This document shows positions 21,258 through 32,813 of a stretch of DNA of 64,000 bases, piece after piece (position 1 is the first letter of the stretch; each line of letters opens with the position of its first letter). The stretch covers positions 790,501 through 854,500 of the forward strand of contig WAEK01000013.1 in assembly GCA_011634665.1 (NCBI GenBank), in the 5' to 3' direction. This DNA comes from Mortierella sp. BCC40632. Lineage: Eukaryota; Mortierellomycota; Mortierellomycetes; Mortierellales; Mortierellaceae. The translations under genes and the position numbers were made by a program. A model generated the notes under the pieces. The model did not search any database. It was not told where the DNA came from and was given only the letters and a program-made list of their open reading frames with translations.

Positions 21258-22784
21258 ATGGACGACATATGTTCAGTATGTTGCATGGCAGGATGTAGAA
21301 AAGGTTGCGGACAAGGCCAAAATTGACCAAAAAAAAAAAAAAAAAAAACGATACCATTCTGCTTCTTCCCCCCTCCACTCCCTTCAAATAACCCTCTAGG
21401 ACAAGGAAAAAGAAAAAGAAAACAAAACCAGGTACCGGTACCAAACGGAAATTCAACAAATGATGTTCGTCTTTGGAGAAGTCTCGGATGCCATTCAAGA
21501 AACGACCATGCTCATCGAGGACATTGTCCGCTCCCAGGTCATTGAAATCGTAAGCTTTTCCCTTTTGCTTCCCGCTAGAGTTTTTTTTTTTCTCATATTC
21601 ATCTCAACCTGAAAAGAACACAATACTCAACAAACCTCCTTCCCTGTTCCTATTCCTCTTTCCTTGTAGATATGCTTAGCAGCTCAACAAGCCAGGAAAC
21701 GAGGGTCAAGGTTCATGTCCTCGGAAGACTTGATTTTCCTAATCCGCCATGACCGTCCCAAGGTCAATCGACTTCGCACCTATCTCTCTTGGAAAGACGT
21801 TCGTAAAAACGTCAAAGATTCTTCCGATGGCACCGGTGGAGCTGGTGCGGATGATGTCGTCGGAATCGAAGATGCAGCTGCAGCTGGAGATGGCAAAGGT
21901 GGTGGAGACGGTGGACCTGGCGGACCTGGTGGAAAGAATGCTGCTGCAAGCGGAGCAAATGTCCCAGGATCCAAGGCTAGACGGATGCGAGTCAAACTTA
22001 GCTGGGAACTTTTGAACGCCTTTTCGGATGCGATGGTGGGCAATGACGAGGATGAAGATGATGATGACGATGAAGATGCATATCTGGACTCGATGCAGCG
22101 ACTACGGGTAAGTTGATTTTTTTTTTATTTGTAGTATGCGGGCAGTGTGTATTGCTGAAATATTCATGATTTTTGAATCATTCAATCTCGATATGTGTTT
22201 TGCACGCTCTATAGGATGCGGACCGAATTACTTATGCGATGACAAGAGAAGAATACGAGCACTACAGTGAATGTCGACAGGCCTCATTTACTTACAGGAA
22301 GGCCAAGCGATTCCGAGAGTGGGCCAACATGTCTGCTTATATTGACATGAGACCCAACGACGATATTATCGATATCTTGGGATTCTTGACATTCGAGATG
22401 GTCACCACTCTCACAGAAACCGCTCTTAAGGTCAAGAGGGAAGAAGATGAGAAACAGAGAATCAGTCGAGAGGCTGCCGTCGCCGCCAAGAAACTAGGAG
22501 GCATCAATGCCAGCAATAATGGCGGCAGCGGTGTGGATGAATCCACTATCAAATCCGAAGATGGTACAGGTGTAAATGGGAACAACACAGGTCCAGGAGG
22601 TACAGGGGATGAAGATATGGAGCTGGATGAGGATCCTCCAGGACTGTTCTCTCCTCCACCAAGTGAGCAGAGCCCATTACAGCCACGCCATATCCGAGAA
22701 GCCTTTAGAAGATTGCAGCGAGCACCTCTGCCAATCAAGAATTACCAAGGAGGATTGGCAAGGACAAACGTTTCTTTGATCTAA
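21258..22784 (+). CDS. SPT3: Spt3, SAGA histone-fold subunit
   Basis: The model is join(21258..21275, 21400..21549, 21670..22107, 22215..22784), 391 residues. Spt3 is the TBP-contacting subunit of the SAGA coactivator, with two TFIID-18/TAF13-like histone folds. The first fold is clear: [20 protein letters not shown], then [14 protein letters not shown] across the intron to [20 protein letters not shown] and [22 protein letters not shown] glycine-rich and acidic linker follows. The second fold begins at [21 protein letters not shown] and contains [21 protein letters not shown]. The C-terminus keeps the [13 protein letters not shown] segment. Exon 1 codes only six residues and is the least certain part. 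The gene converges on VPS24. Confidence 0.92.
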
Positions 22785-23106
22785 AGGATAGCTGTCGACC
22801 CATTTCTCTTTTTCTCTCTTCTCTTTCATCCCACTCTTTTCTTGGTTTGCACGAGTCTCTATCCAAAAAAAGACTCGGTGCATCAATTTGGATTAAAGTA
22901 ATTGTATATTTTTTCTGAGCCAGTATGCAAATTCCTCAACGCCAAATTGAAGGCATGGGCAAGAAGAAAAAGAATAACACAATGGGGAATAGGGCGACAT
23001 CTAAAGGGTAATCCGAAAGCAGGATCTCGTGGGCCACTGTTATAAAGTGAAGGAAAGGAAGAGGAGAGAGAGTGTGTGGGATGGGGTGATACTCAAAGGA
23101 ACATTT

Positions 23107-24485
23107 TTAACTCTTGAGCGCCTCCAAACGTCTCTGCATTTCATCCAATTCTGGCTCTTCTTCTTCTTCTTCGGGTTCTGCTGGCAATGCTCCAGAGGCG
23201 ACAGGGGCTTCTCCCAAGAGTCCTAGAGATTCATTAGGAACAGGGGAAGTTAGATCCAGGCTCAATCTTCTTCTAGAGACAACGAATCGGGGTCCAGGAG
23301 GGGAATTTCGAGGCAAAAAGAAAAACACGTCCTCGTCCTCAAGGATTCTCGCAAGAGGGCCAAGGGCCAATTCATACCATTGGTGATCGAAAACAAGACC
23401 TTATTCACTTCCTCGTCAGCCTCTTCTTCAATATCCTCCTCGTCCATCGACTCCATGGTATCCTGGATAATCTCGTCAATGATTCCAGCCTAATAACAGT
23501 GAAAACGCAAGCAACTAAAGGATCAGCATCCATCAACAACAAAAATCATTATCCAAGAAAGAAAAAAGAAAAAGAAAAAGGGAATGGGCTCCTACCTTCA
23601 TCATTTCCTTGGACATTGCCTGCATCTGCATCGAGATCTCGGGCAGCTTTACGAGATTGTTGACTAAACTCATAACTTCTGAACTCTTTTGCAACGTTCC
23701 AGCAATCTTTAGAGTGGCTAAAGGGGTAGCAACAACAACAATGATAGGGTAGAGAGGGGATCAGTGGTCCAATACGAAGCCTGGAGTCAAGAGCAGATGA
23801 ACAAAAAAAAAAAATGCTCCTCTGACTCTCTCTCTCTCTCCCTTTCTTTTTTTCTTTCTTACAGAGTTGATGCTGCAGCTGCATGGATATTGAGTTGAGT
23901 TGAGCTTTGCTGGTGACAATCCTGTCCTTTTGACGCCTGGACCGGACCAATTCCTTGGCAAGCATTTTACAGGTTTTGATGTCTCCTTTCTTGGCAATCT
24001 GCTTGATCGACCGCTGAACCTTCATTTCTTCAGTCTCGATATTACGCTTCTGACGGTCGAGTGCTCGTTGCTGAGCATTGATCTCTAAACGCCATTTCCT
24101 GACCTAGGGTAAGAAAGTAAGGAAAAAGAGAGAGGGCGGGGTGAGCGAGAGAGTATGTGAAAGACAAAAAAAAAGTTTGGATACGGAGGAATGTGTTGTT
24201 GTGTGCGAGACAAGAGTGCCGAGGTGGGACACACATCCCTCCCCCTCCTTTCTACTTTGTCCATCCTGTGACGAGAAAAACATGTGGTCGCCACTTGTCA
24301 TGCAGGCCCTGAAAGATAACATCGGCTCCATGGAGAATGAGGTGACCATTTCCAATGAGCAAATCGTCAAGAAGAGAAAAAGAAAGAAAAAAAAAAGGCC
24401 GCAGTTCAGTTACCATTTCTTCAGGGGTCTGCTTTCCAAAGAACCGCTGGATAGACTCATAAGAAGACTTAATAGTCGACGCCAT
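23107..24485 (-). CDS. VPS24: Vps24/CHMP3, ESCRT-III subunit
   Basis: The model is complement(join(23107..23222, 23378..23489, 23596..23717, 23863..24103, 24414..24485)), 220 residues against 222 in human CHMP3. All phases agree. The protein would polymerise with Vps2 on endosomal membranes for multivesicular-body sorting. It shows the basic N-terminal core (VRKWRLEINAQQRALDRQKR, then KGDIKTCKMLAKELVRSRR), TLQKSSEVMSLVNNLVKLPE, the MMKAGIIDEIIQDTMESMD helix, an acidic linker, and the C-terminal MIM1-type helix DEMQRRLEALKS that recruits Vps4. The last acceptor (TCTCTAG, before 23222) was chosen because earlier AGs give a stop. Confidence 0.93.
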
Positions 24486-24668
24486 GGTGTTGTTGTTGAT
24501 TGTGTCCCAAGGGTTTTTGATGTTCCAGGAAGAAAGAAAGTAAAAAGAATAACAATAGCCGCTTTGTTGACAGAGAAGAAAAAAAAGACTGGTTGCGACC
24601 AATTGAGATGGAAGGATGGAGTGTCCTGAATGTATTGTGGCAAAGAAAGGGCTCTTGGGGGCTGTCGA

Positions 24669-24705
<37 letters not shown>

Positions 24706-25275
24706 TGTCGGAGGCGAATACCAAAAGCTTGAAATGAGAGAGAAAGAGGACGAGCCAAGAAACTCTCCCAACTTGTCAGATTACCAGCTCAGCAGTCACT
24801 TTCTCCAAAAATCTTGGTATTCACATCCTTCCTTTGCTCTGACCAACCAACTCAGCTCGAACAACCCCACCTCACTCGAGCCCTGCCCATACGAGCTCAT
24901 TCTCGAATGGGCCATCTGTTGCCATGGCAAAGGGCCACTCAGGCCATGGACACATGGGTCGTCGCCAAGCCAGAGCAAAAAGTGTGAGCGCCAAGCTATC
25001 TGATACAAAAGCGACCACAAGAAGCAGTATCGATTTGGACTCTAGATCACGAGCTACTTCGCCATTCTTCTTTTTTCTTTTTCTTTTTGCTCTCCTTTGT
25101 GTTATTCGACCAAGAAACTATGCTTGAGAGAAGATCTACCATGTTTTTTTTTTTTCCTTTCTATGGTCATCGTTATCCTTTTTTGTATATGTTGATGCTA
25201 AGTGGCGTGTATGTATAGTGGATCCTTCGCCCCTCTTTATAAGCGAAATATAAAAAAAATATACTTTATATCTTT
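24486..25275. other. Spacer between VPS24 and VMA13
   Basis: Contains a TGTC tetranucleotide repeat at about 24670-24705 and CT-rich DNA. It should hold the VPS24 promoter and the VMA13 3' UTR. No gene. Confidence 0.5.
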
Positions 25276-28047
25276 CTAGACCTTGCCACCAATCAAGGAC
25301 CAGCTGGCGTTGACGCTGTGGTATCGAACCTCTTGGTCAGGGTGCGACATCAACTCCATGATTCTCTGCTTAACACCAATCTCCTGTAGAAGCCTATAAA
25401 AAGCAGACGTATCAAAATCGAGGTCCCATGCTAATTTCCTAAAGTCAGTGATGCCCTCCCTCCTTGCTATGGAAGGATTTATTGGAAACTTACTTTTTGC
25501 TGCCAGGGTCGCGCTTCGCATAGTGACTGATATCACTCGCAGCAACCGACAAGGCGAGAGGGTCGGACGAGGTACTAAGAAGGCGAGCAAGAACCCTTTC
25601 ATTCGTTCAAGACAAGAGTCATAGGGGGGGGGAAGAAGAGGTGCTCATTTGGTTAGAAAACATCGGGCCCGAGTTTCTCTGTCTTTCTTTCTTTTTTTCT
25701 TTTTCTTAATTCATTGTTTTGTTACCTCAAAAGAGCATAATTATCCTTCTTGAACTCTCTCCAGTTCTTGGCCCAGAAAACATCCGACAAGTGAGGAGGA
25801 GACCAAGTAAGTCTAGAGGATATGAGCTCTGCCTGATACACCTCAAAGGTTCTAAGTATCATTTGACAGAAGGGAGTGACAAAGACAAAGTCATTAGCCA
25901 AACAGCTATAGATAAAGGAACAGAGTGTTGAAAGAGATCCAAGAAAGAAAAAATAAAAGAGACTCGTCCAAAGACTTACGATAGTGTCTGAAAGTTGCTC
26001 TCGAGTTCCAATTTAAGAAAGTTGACATCCTCCAAAATCTCGCCATCGGACCACTTTCGTTGCGCCAGGTTCTCGCAAAAGGTCAACAACTTGACAGCAG
26101 CCATGGGGGCCATGTTCTCCTCGGGGGCCTTCTCAATCAGGTTCTATTAAGCATTTATATTTGCATTGAAGAAGAAAAGTGTCAATAAGAGAGAGAGAGA
26201 GAGGTGAGAGGTGAAGGCAATGTTCATATTAAACAGTTTATCCCAATAGGCGGATAAAAAGACTTACCTTAAACGTGGCAATGGTCACACGAATCACCTT
26301 TTCCTTGATGGCAGACTTGGCAATCTCGATAAGCTGTGGGATCACATCGTACTTTCTGGATAATTTCAAAGACGACAAAAAAAAAAGGGGGAGGAAGGAA
26401 AGAGGGATCGTATTAGCCTATTATAGTTGGTCATTCATAAAAGAAGAGAAAAGAAGATCCCTTTCCTTGTTTTACCTGTTCAGTTCCTGAGCAATCTCCT
26501 TGTTAAATGTAAGGATCCACAAACAGTAAATAACTTGATACTGCATCTGTGGTGTTGGCGCATCAATCTTCAAAACTCGGATCAAAGCATCCACAGCCTG
26601 AGGTGTATTCCAGTACACAATCCGAACATCCCGTTGACGCAAGGCCGACTCGAGCACCTGCACAGCCAAATCAACCGCTGCTTGGTTCTTGGATTGCAAT
26701 TGTGTCGTCGTCCAACGGAAGAGCTCCTCAGCAGCCTCGGCACTAGGCTTGGTGCTTGCACAGAGAAGTGTAGTCAGGATCTTGCTGGCCTTGAGAGGAA
26801 TAAATTCGTCATCGCTTCTCAAGCATCTAGCAACAGAGAAAACGAGAGAGGGTTAAGTTTCCCGAGATCAGATTCAAGATACATACCCCTTCTTTCCTTT
26901 CCTTCCTTTTTCCTTTTTGCATAAACATTACACTGACTTACTTAAGAAGAGGAGCATAAGGCAAAGAGGCGTCCTGCTTGTTCAATTCCAAAAAGTAAGC
27001 AGCACGCTCCTCGTGATCTAATTGACGCGATAAGAAATCCCAACATAAGAAAGGGCGACAAGGACACTCGATTAGAAGCGCTCCATTATTTTTTCCCTCT
27101 TCCCTTAATGCATCTCTTTCGTGTCCAACTCGATCCTGCATCAAGCTATCACGTCATATCAAAAAGAAGGAAAGAAAGAAAGAAAGAAAAAAAGAAAGAT
27201 GCCGAATTTTCATTGTGCATACCGAGGAGAAGGTCGTCAATCAGAATAAGGATAGACTGAATCGTGTCAACGCGGACCAGCTTCTGAAGCAGGTTGATCA
27301 AGAGCTCTCCATAGACGTAGCCTTCCTAGAAAAGGAGGAAGATGGAGAAGAAAAAAGAATGAAGGCATACGAGTTGAGCAACATACAACAAGCAAAAGAG
27401 ACCAAAACTGTATCACACAACGCGTTGTTCTCCTCCATCCAACGCACTGATCGACTGATCAGGTTCCATTTCCATGGCTCGCAATTGACAGAGGGCACGG
27501 ACGTTTGAGAGGAAGGGACAATGTTTGCAGCACTTTCCAAAACAAAAAAAGAAACCTCCTCTCCCCCAAAGCATTGGCGAAAAGGAGGGGTAGAAGGGAG
27601 GACAGGGAGGAAAGAGCCTCTCTTCCTCCTCTCCCCACTCCCCCTTTCCTCCCTTCCCCTTTCATACCTTGTCAACGACTCGGGAGAGATCATCGCCTGT
27701 CTTCTTGTCCACTGCTTTGATATAGTTGAGTTCTGACTGGCTGATGAGTGTTGCGCGTTGGTAACCCTAGAGGAATGAGTGGGTTTTTTTTTGTTTTCAC
27801 ATCAAAATGAGCATGGGTGAGGGGTCGACTCTGGACAACATTGATGTCTGTGCCACGCTTCAAAGGGACAAAAAAGCGCTCATTTCTGCAGCATTGATCG
27901 CCCGTTTTTTTTTTTTTTTTAAAATACCTCCCAGGGGATGGGACGTGCCCTCAAGCCTGCAGTCAGTCCATCCAGATAGGCATTCGAGACAAGTGCCAGT
28001 GGCACATCGGCCACACCATCATTGTTGCTGTTGTTGTTGAGGACCAT
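25276..28047 (-). CDS. VMA13: Vma13, V-ATPase V1 subunit H
   Basis: Ten exons: complement(join(25276..25393, 25494..25595, 25726..25851, 25980..26143, 26268..26355, 26476..26826, 26942..27017, 27223..27325, 27668..27766, 27928..28047)), 448 residues (478 in yeast). All phases agree. Subunit H is an alpha-solenoid regulator that couples V1 to Vo and silences free V1. Diagnostic parts are RARPIPWEGYQRATLISQSE, DTIQSILILIDDLLLDHEER, QMQYQVIYCLWILTFN, KEKVIRVTIATFKNLIEKAP and, near the end, QEVRYHSVNASWSLI. A possible extra exon inside the 342-nt second intron was rejected because the flanking exons already join in frame. Confidence 0.92.
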
Positions 28048-28552
28048 TTCGAGTTAGGTGTTTGCGTGTTGAGAAGGTCAAGGAAAAGGAGGCGGGAGGG
28101 GAGGTTTTTTTTTAAATCTTGAAAGTCGAAAGAAAAGTACTGCAAGGTGATTCCAATTGGGTGGACTAGAAGAAAGAGAGAATGAAGAGAGGAGAGGAGA
28201 GGATAAATAATAAAAGAAATTGGCTCTGACGGTGGAGAATGAACCGAACAGAAGCTCAGGATGTAATTGAGAGAGGAAGAAAAAGATTGAGAATGGGCCA
28301 AAGAATGGATGTGTGGTGTGCTCGACTCTTCACGCGCAGGTGATGCTCATGTGGGACAGGGGTCATCATACTTGAGTAGAACCAAAGTGACGTTGCTTTT
28401 TTTTTTTTTTTTTTTTGGGCCAAATGCCACTCCCCACAAGCCAACTCAGCCTAACAGAAGAGGGCGCCCAAGTGACCATCCCCTTTCCTACACACACATA
28501 CACCCCATCTCACCATGTGTTCTTCTTCTCTCCTCCCCCCTTCTCCTGTTAT
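28048..28552. other. Spacer between VMA13 and the AGGF1-like gene
   Basis: Holds the VMA13 promoter and a T tract near 28399-28417. No gene. Confidence 0.5.
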
Positions 28553-30631
28553 TTATTTCATCCGAGAGAATCGCTCCCTAGCTTTCCGTCTCGCCATCTC
28601 TCCTTGTGTCTCCACAGAACGTATCGACGCCGAAAGTGCTGCCGCTCCTTGCGTCTGTAACGTTGTCGCTCCAAGTCCTGCCCTGGCTTCTTCTGCTACC
28701 TTGAGCTGGACAGGCTCCACAGTTCCTTGTCTCGAGGCTCCAAGACCCGTCCCTGCCTTCCATCCCATCTTGCTCAGCATCGCATGGCCTTTGCTCTGTT
28801 TAGAGACTGGGATATGGAATCCTGAGGTTGGCTCTGCTTCCGCCGAAAAAGTAGCCGCCGTTGATGAGGGTGGTGTAGACGAGATGATTGGAGAGTTGTC
28901 TGGTTTGAAGTGTCTTCGTTTGGCTGCTCTATCCACATATTTCCCGTCTCCATAACTTCCATTGCCTCCACCTCTCGGTGAACCAGGCAAAGCGGTTGGG
29001 CTGTCCATGCCACTGTTTTGTCTCTTGTGAACAGAGTTTGCTCCGTTCGAGGAGACACCTGCTTTCCTGTCGGGTCCAGCCCATTTCTTTCTTAGCCTGT
29101 TCATCTCCTCGATTCGCTCTTGTTCTCTTGCCAACTTGATATCCCCTACCAACATGGGCGAACTCTTTGCCGACCGCTCAGTCGTCAAGGGCTCCCCTCC
29201 TCGAGTCATGTCATCCAAGACTTCGATTTCGTTCGAGTCTGTGACTTGACATCGTTCACAAATCCTGCCCTCGTCATGTGCATGTACCTCCAACATCGTC
29301 GATCCCAGCAAGAGTTGGTCAAGGTGGTTTAATGGAAAAGGTTGACTAGCAGCCTTTGGCTCCGAAAGTCTTTGGTTGTTCAAAAACGTTCCATGCGTTG
29401 ATCCAGAGTCAATGACTCGAAAGGTGTCGATATAGTAGGCTGGAACTGATTGCTGCTGTTGATAGTAGTGATGGTATTGATCAAGTTGGTATTGATACTC
29501 GGCATACTGCTGCTCCAGATCCTTTGAATTGGCTTCGGACTCGGTTTTGGGTATATCTTCTTCTTCTTCTCCCTCTTCTCCTTCCTCTCCCTCTTCAAGT
29601 TCGCTGTCCTTCGAGCTCATGGGTGCACAATGTGATGTCTTTGGAGAATCTGGAAGTTCGCCCTCTTCTTCCTCGGTCACTTCTTCCTGAGCGTCTAGCA
29701 GTCTATTTTCCAGAGGTGTCTCTACATCTCTTTGTGGACTCTGAATAGCGGTCATGTCTTCGGCTGTGTCACTCTTGCCTTGGACACGCTGTTCCTCTGT
29801 GGCCTTTTTCTTTTCTACAAGGGTCGTCGTCGATTCCGTGAGTGATTCAGTCGCCAAGTCGATAGTTTTAAGAGAGCTTTCATCCTCTTGTAGTTGAGCC
29901 TTTTCTTTTGACGACTGTGAATCATGTGCAAGGGAGGGTGGTACAGTATCCGGGACGTATGCCTGACGATCCAGGTAGATACTGGCATGGAATCGACTGA
30001 TCTCCATCTCTTGCATTCGAACACGTTTCCCCTGCCCGCTCAATGGCCGATCTCGCCCAAAAGAGAGTCCAGAGGCATCCATTAGGATCACTCCCCCAAC
30101 AGGCAGTACTTTGGAAGCGATCACACACAGTCGGAGTGTGGCGTCACTCTCTGGTGGTGCTTCGCCGACATAGGTAGGGGTTGCAGCGAATTCTTCAGAG
30201 TATTCATTGTACAGGCCTGCCTGTTGCTGTTGCTGATAGTGGTATTGGGGGTGCCCTGGGTATGATCCTGGGAATGGAGAGTCAGGCCCTTCTACGGGAA
30301 TATAAGTTCCTGACGAGGCATCGTAATAAGAAAAAGTTCCAGTGGAGCCGTCATGCCACATGTGTGTTTCGGGATGTTGAGCAAATGAAGGAGCGTCTGG
30401 TGAGGGTTGAAAGCCTGAGGGGTGAGGAAAAGGCAGAGCTGGAGTGCTCGTGTCCTTTGCTTCTGATGCTATCCTGGCCTTGAGATATCCATCGAGTTCA
30501 TCATCGAAATTGGCCATCGAGGAGAGTGGAATAGGAGAGAAAATAGGAGCATGGGCTTGTGGCACTGGGAGCTGAGAAGGACCGTCTCCTTGGGTTGGAT
30601 GTTGTGTGAGTGGCTTTTGGGGAGAGTGCAA
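28553..30631 (-). CDS. AGGF1-like OCRE / FHA / G-patch protein
   Basis: Intronless, 692 residues. In order: OCRE-type aromatic repeat at 91-115 (MWHDGSTGTFSYYDASSGTY), an FHA domain whose first half is 165-223 (LRLCVIASK, SFGRD, ISRFHASIYLD), and its second half at 401-452 (FRVIDSGSTHGTFLN, LLLGSTMLEVH). A Cx2C pair follows at 458-461, a basic helix near 501-517, a nuclear-localisation-like KRRHF near 571, and a G-patch at 614-655 (HAMLSKMGWKAGTGLGA). This order matches animal AGGF1, a nuclear spliceosome-associated protein. The unusual feature is about 177 acidic, Gln-rich residues inserted inside the FHA domain. The ATG at 30631 opens the frame, but Met39 (MANFDDELDGYL) is an equally plausible start. 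It is divergent from RRP36. Confidence 0.85.
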   Translation of the reverse strand: MHSPQKPLTQHPTQGDGPSQLPVPQAHAPIFSPIPLSSMANFDDELDGYLKARIASEAKDTSTPALPFPHPSGFQPSPDAPSFAQHPETHMWHDGSTGTFSYYDASSGTYIPVEGPDSPFPGSYPGHPQYHYQQQQQAGLYNEYSEEFAATPTYVGEAPPESDATLRLCVIASKVLPVGGVILMDASGLSFGRDRPLSGQGKRVRMQEMEISRFHASIYLDRQAYVPDTVPPSLAHDSQSSKEKAQLQEDESSLKTIDLATESLTESTTTLVEKKKATEEQRVQGKSDTAEDMTAIQSPQRDVETPLENRLLDAQEEVTEEEEGELPDSPKTSHCAPMSSKDSELEEGEEGEEGEEEEDIPKTESEANSKDLEQQYAEYQYQLDQYHHYYQQQQSVPAYYIDTFRVIDSGSTHGTFLNNQRLSEPKAASQPFPLNHLDQLLLGSTMLEVHAHDEGRICERCQVTDSNEIEVLDDMTRGGEPLTTERSAKSSPMLVGDIKLAREQERIEEMNRLRKKWAGPDRKAGVSSNGANSVHKRQNSGMDSPTALPGSPRGGGNGSYGDGKYVDRAAKRRHFKPDNSPIISSTPPSSTAATFSAEAEPTSGFHIPVSKQSKGHAMLSKMGWKAGTGLGASRQGTVEPVQLKVAEEARAGLGATTLQTQGAAALSASIRSVETQGEMARRKARERFSRMK

Positions 30632-30639
30632 AGGGCCTT

Positions 30640-30681
<42 letters not shown>

Positions 30682-30774
30682 GAGAAGAAAGAGAGCGGTC
30701 AAAAAGAAAGTCCAAAAGGGTTTGTGCCTCAAGAGTCATTTCTTCACTCAACACTCGGCATCAGCACATTCATC
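30632..30774. promoter_or_regulatory. 143-bp bidirectional promoter with a 36-T tract
   Basis: The start codons of the AGGF1-like gene (minus) and RRP36 (plus) are only 143 bp apart, so both promoters must lie here. Bases 30643-30678 are an uninterrupted T36 (dA:dT) tract of the kind that excludes nucleosomes. No TATA box is evident. Confidence 0.55.
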
Positions 30775-32468
30775 ATGGTTGTCAAGAAAAAAGTTCAGAA
30801 AGAGGACGACAATGACCGTGCATTAGTAAGGAGACACATCCAAAAGACATTTCACCTTGTGGAAGAAAAGAAAAATAAAAAAGTTCCTGAGTTAACACAA
30901 AACCACTAACCCTTTTATCCAACTTGACCCCCTCCCCCTTCTAGAGAAGGATGCAGGCATTCGACCAGAGCGACAGCGAAATGGAAGGCAATAATATCTC
31001 GGAAAATGAGGAAAGTGAAGACGGCGAGCAAACAGAGGACGATCAGGAAGGCTTTGATAGTGACGAGGAATTAGAAGAGGAAGAGGACGAGGAAGAAGAA
31101 GACGAGGAGGAAGAGGAGGAAGAGGACGAGGATGATAGCGACGACGACAGTGATTCAGATTCGGACGATTCGGATGACTCGGATGACTCGGGAGGCTCGG
31201 ATGATAATGCCAAAAGACTGAAGAAGCTCCAAAAGAGTAAGTATCTCTTGGGAAAGCCCGAGAGTCTACTCTGATCCGACCTTGCCCTCGCCTTTCAACC
31301 TTTTTTTTTTCTCGCACAATATCAAATGTATTCGTTCTCCATGTATTCATCACAGCTAATCGCCTTGTTTCTTTCTTTCTTTCTTTTCTCTTCTTTGGTA
31401 GACTTGGCTCAGATCCCATTCGACAAGTTGGCCGATATTCAGCAAAAGGTTGGCATGAAGGCTTTCCGCGAGTCCATTCGCGGCCCCGATCAAAAATCTC
31501 CTGCCAAGAAGGGTCGTGTAACGAGAGCCCCTGCTAGTGATGATGAAAGCGATGATGATGATGACGAAGATGATAGCAGTGAAGATGACAGCCACCTCTC
31601 GGGTAAGGCCAAGATGGACAAGCTCAGACAGGCAATAGGAAAGGAAAAGAAGGGAAGGAAAGAGCGTCAGCGACGAGAAGACAAGAATAGGTAAGAGAAA
31701 GAAGCATGTGGGAAGAGCACATCAAGGGCGATGAAGCACTGTCTGTTGAAGAGTTTTCGCTGGTACTGACTTTCTTTTCCCCCTTTGCTCGTGGACTGTG
31801 CTCACCTCTGTAGGCCAATGGAGATTGGATCAAAGAAGCCTGTGGGGCGTTTCCGCCAGGTGGTCGAGGTTGCTAGTGCAGTAAGTAGATCTTTTATATG
31901 CCATGGCGCATACTCACCTGAAAAAGGCACTTTTGCTCAAGCTGATGGAGTGTTTCGTTGAATGACTACACCTATTCCTTTCATTCTCTCACTCTCTCAT
32001 ATACTCTCTCTATTTCAGAAACGTCGCGATCCTCGTTTCGACAACTTGAGCGGCAAACTGGATCAGGATCTATTTGAAAAGTCTTATGATTTCTTGAACG
32101 ACTACCGTGCGGATGAAATGAACAAGCTCAAGGAATTGATCAAGAAAGAAAAGGATCTCGATATGAAGGAAAAACTCCGAGGTCAACTGGACAAGATGGT
32201 GGATCGTCAAGCTTCTGAGGCAGCGCAGAAACGCAAGTTGGAGATTAAGCGAGAACACAAACGCAAGGAACGAGAACTTGTCTCTCAGGGCAAGAACCCA
32301 TACTTCTTGAAGAAGGCGGATCAAAAGAAACTTGAGCTCATTGAAAAGTTCAAGGCACTCAAGGACAATCCCAAGGCATTGGCCAAGGCGATGGAGAAGA
32401 GGAGAAAGAGAAACTCGGCCAAGGAAAAGACAAAATTCTTGGGTGGAAAGCGCCGCAAAATCGATTAG
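30775..32468 (+). CDS. RRP36: Rrp36, small-subunit rRNA processing factor
   Basis: The model is join(30775..30825, 30945..31236, 31402..31690, 31814..31880, 32019..32468), 382 residues; all phases agree. Rrp36 is a nucleolar component needed for early pre-18S cleavage. The long N-terminal half is highly acidic (Glu/Asp/Ser runs from about residue 30 to 105). The conserved part is PVGRFRQVVEVASAKRRDPRFD, LSGKLDQDLFEKSYDFLNDY, the helix LKELIKKEKDLD, and the basic C-terminus with SQGKNPYFLKKADQKKLE and KEKTKFLGGKRRKID. The small fourth exon (67 nt) carries PMEIGSKKPVGRF. It converges on the bL19m gene. Confidence 0.93.
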
Positions 32469-32813
32469 CTCCATTACAATGCATAATAGACCTCACTCTT
32501 TTTTCATTTTTTCTCACTCTTTTTTTTTTTATCATCTCTAATCCATGCCCTTTTCAGGTCCGGAGCACAAACCGGCTCGGAGCTAACGAAAAGACCAGTT
32601 TTATATCGGTCACATTCAAATACATTCCGACATGAGGGATCCTCAAGTGGTTTTGTGTATTGTTGTAACAGAAATTTCTATGCATTTTTTTCTTTTTTCG
32701 AACACCTTTCTTTTTCTTTTTCCTTCGCCTTCTTCCCTCTGCCTTGTTCGAAAGACAGCCTCAAGGTCACCTTGATATAACTCGATAGGAGTTTTTTCTC
32801 TCTTTCTTTCTCT
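32469..32813. other. Convergent 3' spacer, RRP36 / bL19m
   Basis: T-rich spacer of 345 bp with no gene. It should contain both polyadenylation regions. Confidence 0.5.

Noticed and set aside
24141..24629. 162-residue plus-strand open frame
   Set aside because: It is the antisense of the VPS24 first exon and intron and shows only low-complexity Lys-rich sequence.
27420..27570. Extra exon of VMA13 in intron 2 (minus frame reading NVRALCQLRAMEMEPDQSI)
   Set aside because: The flanking exons already join in phase and match subunit H without it. Its own donor is absent before a stop.
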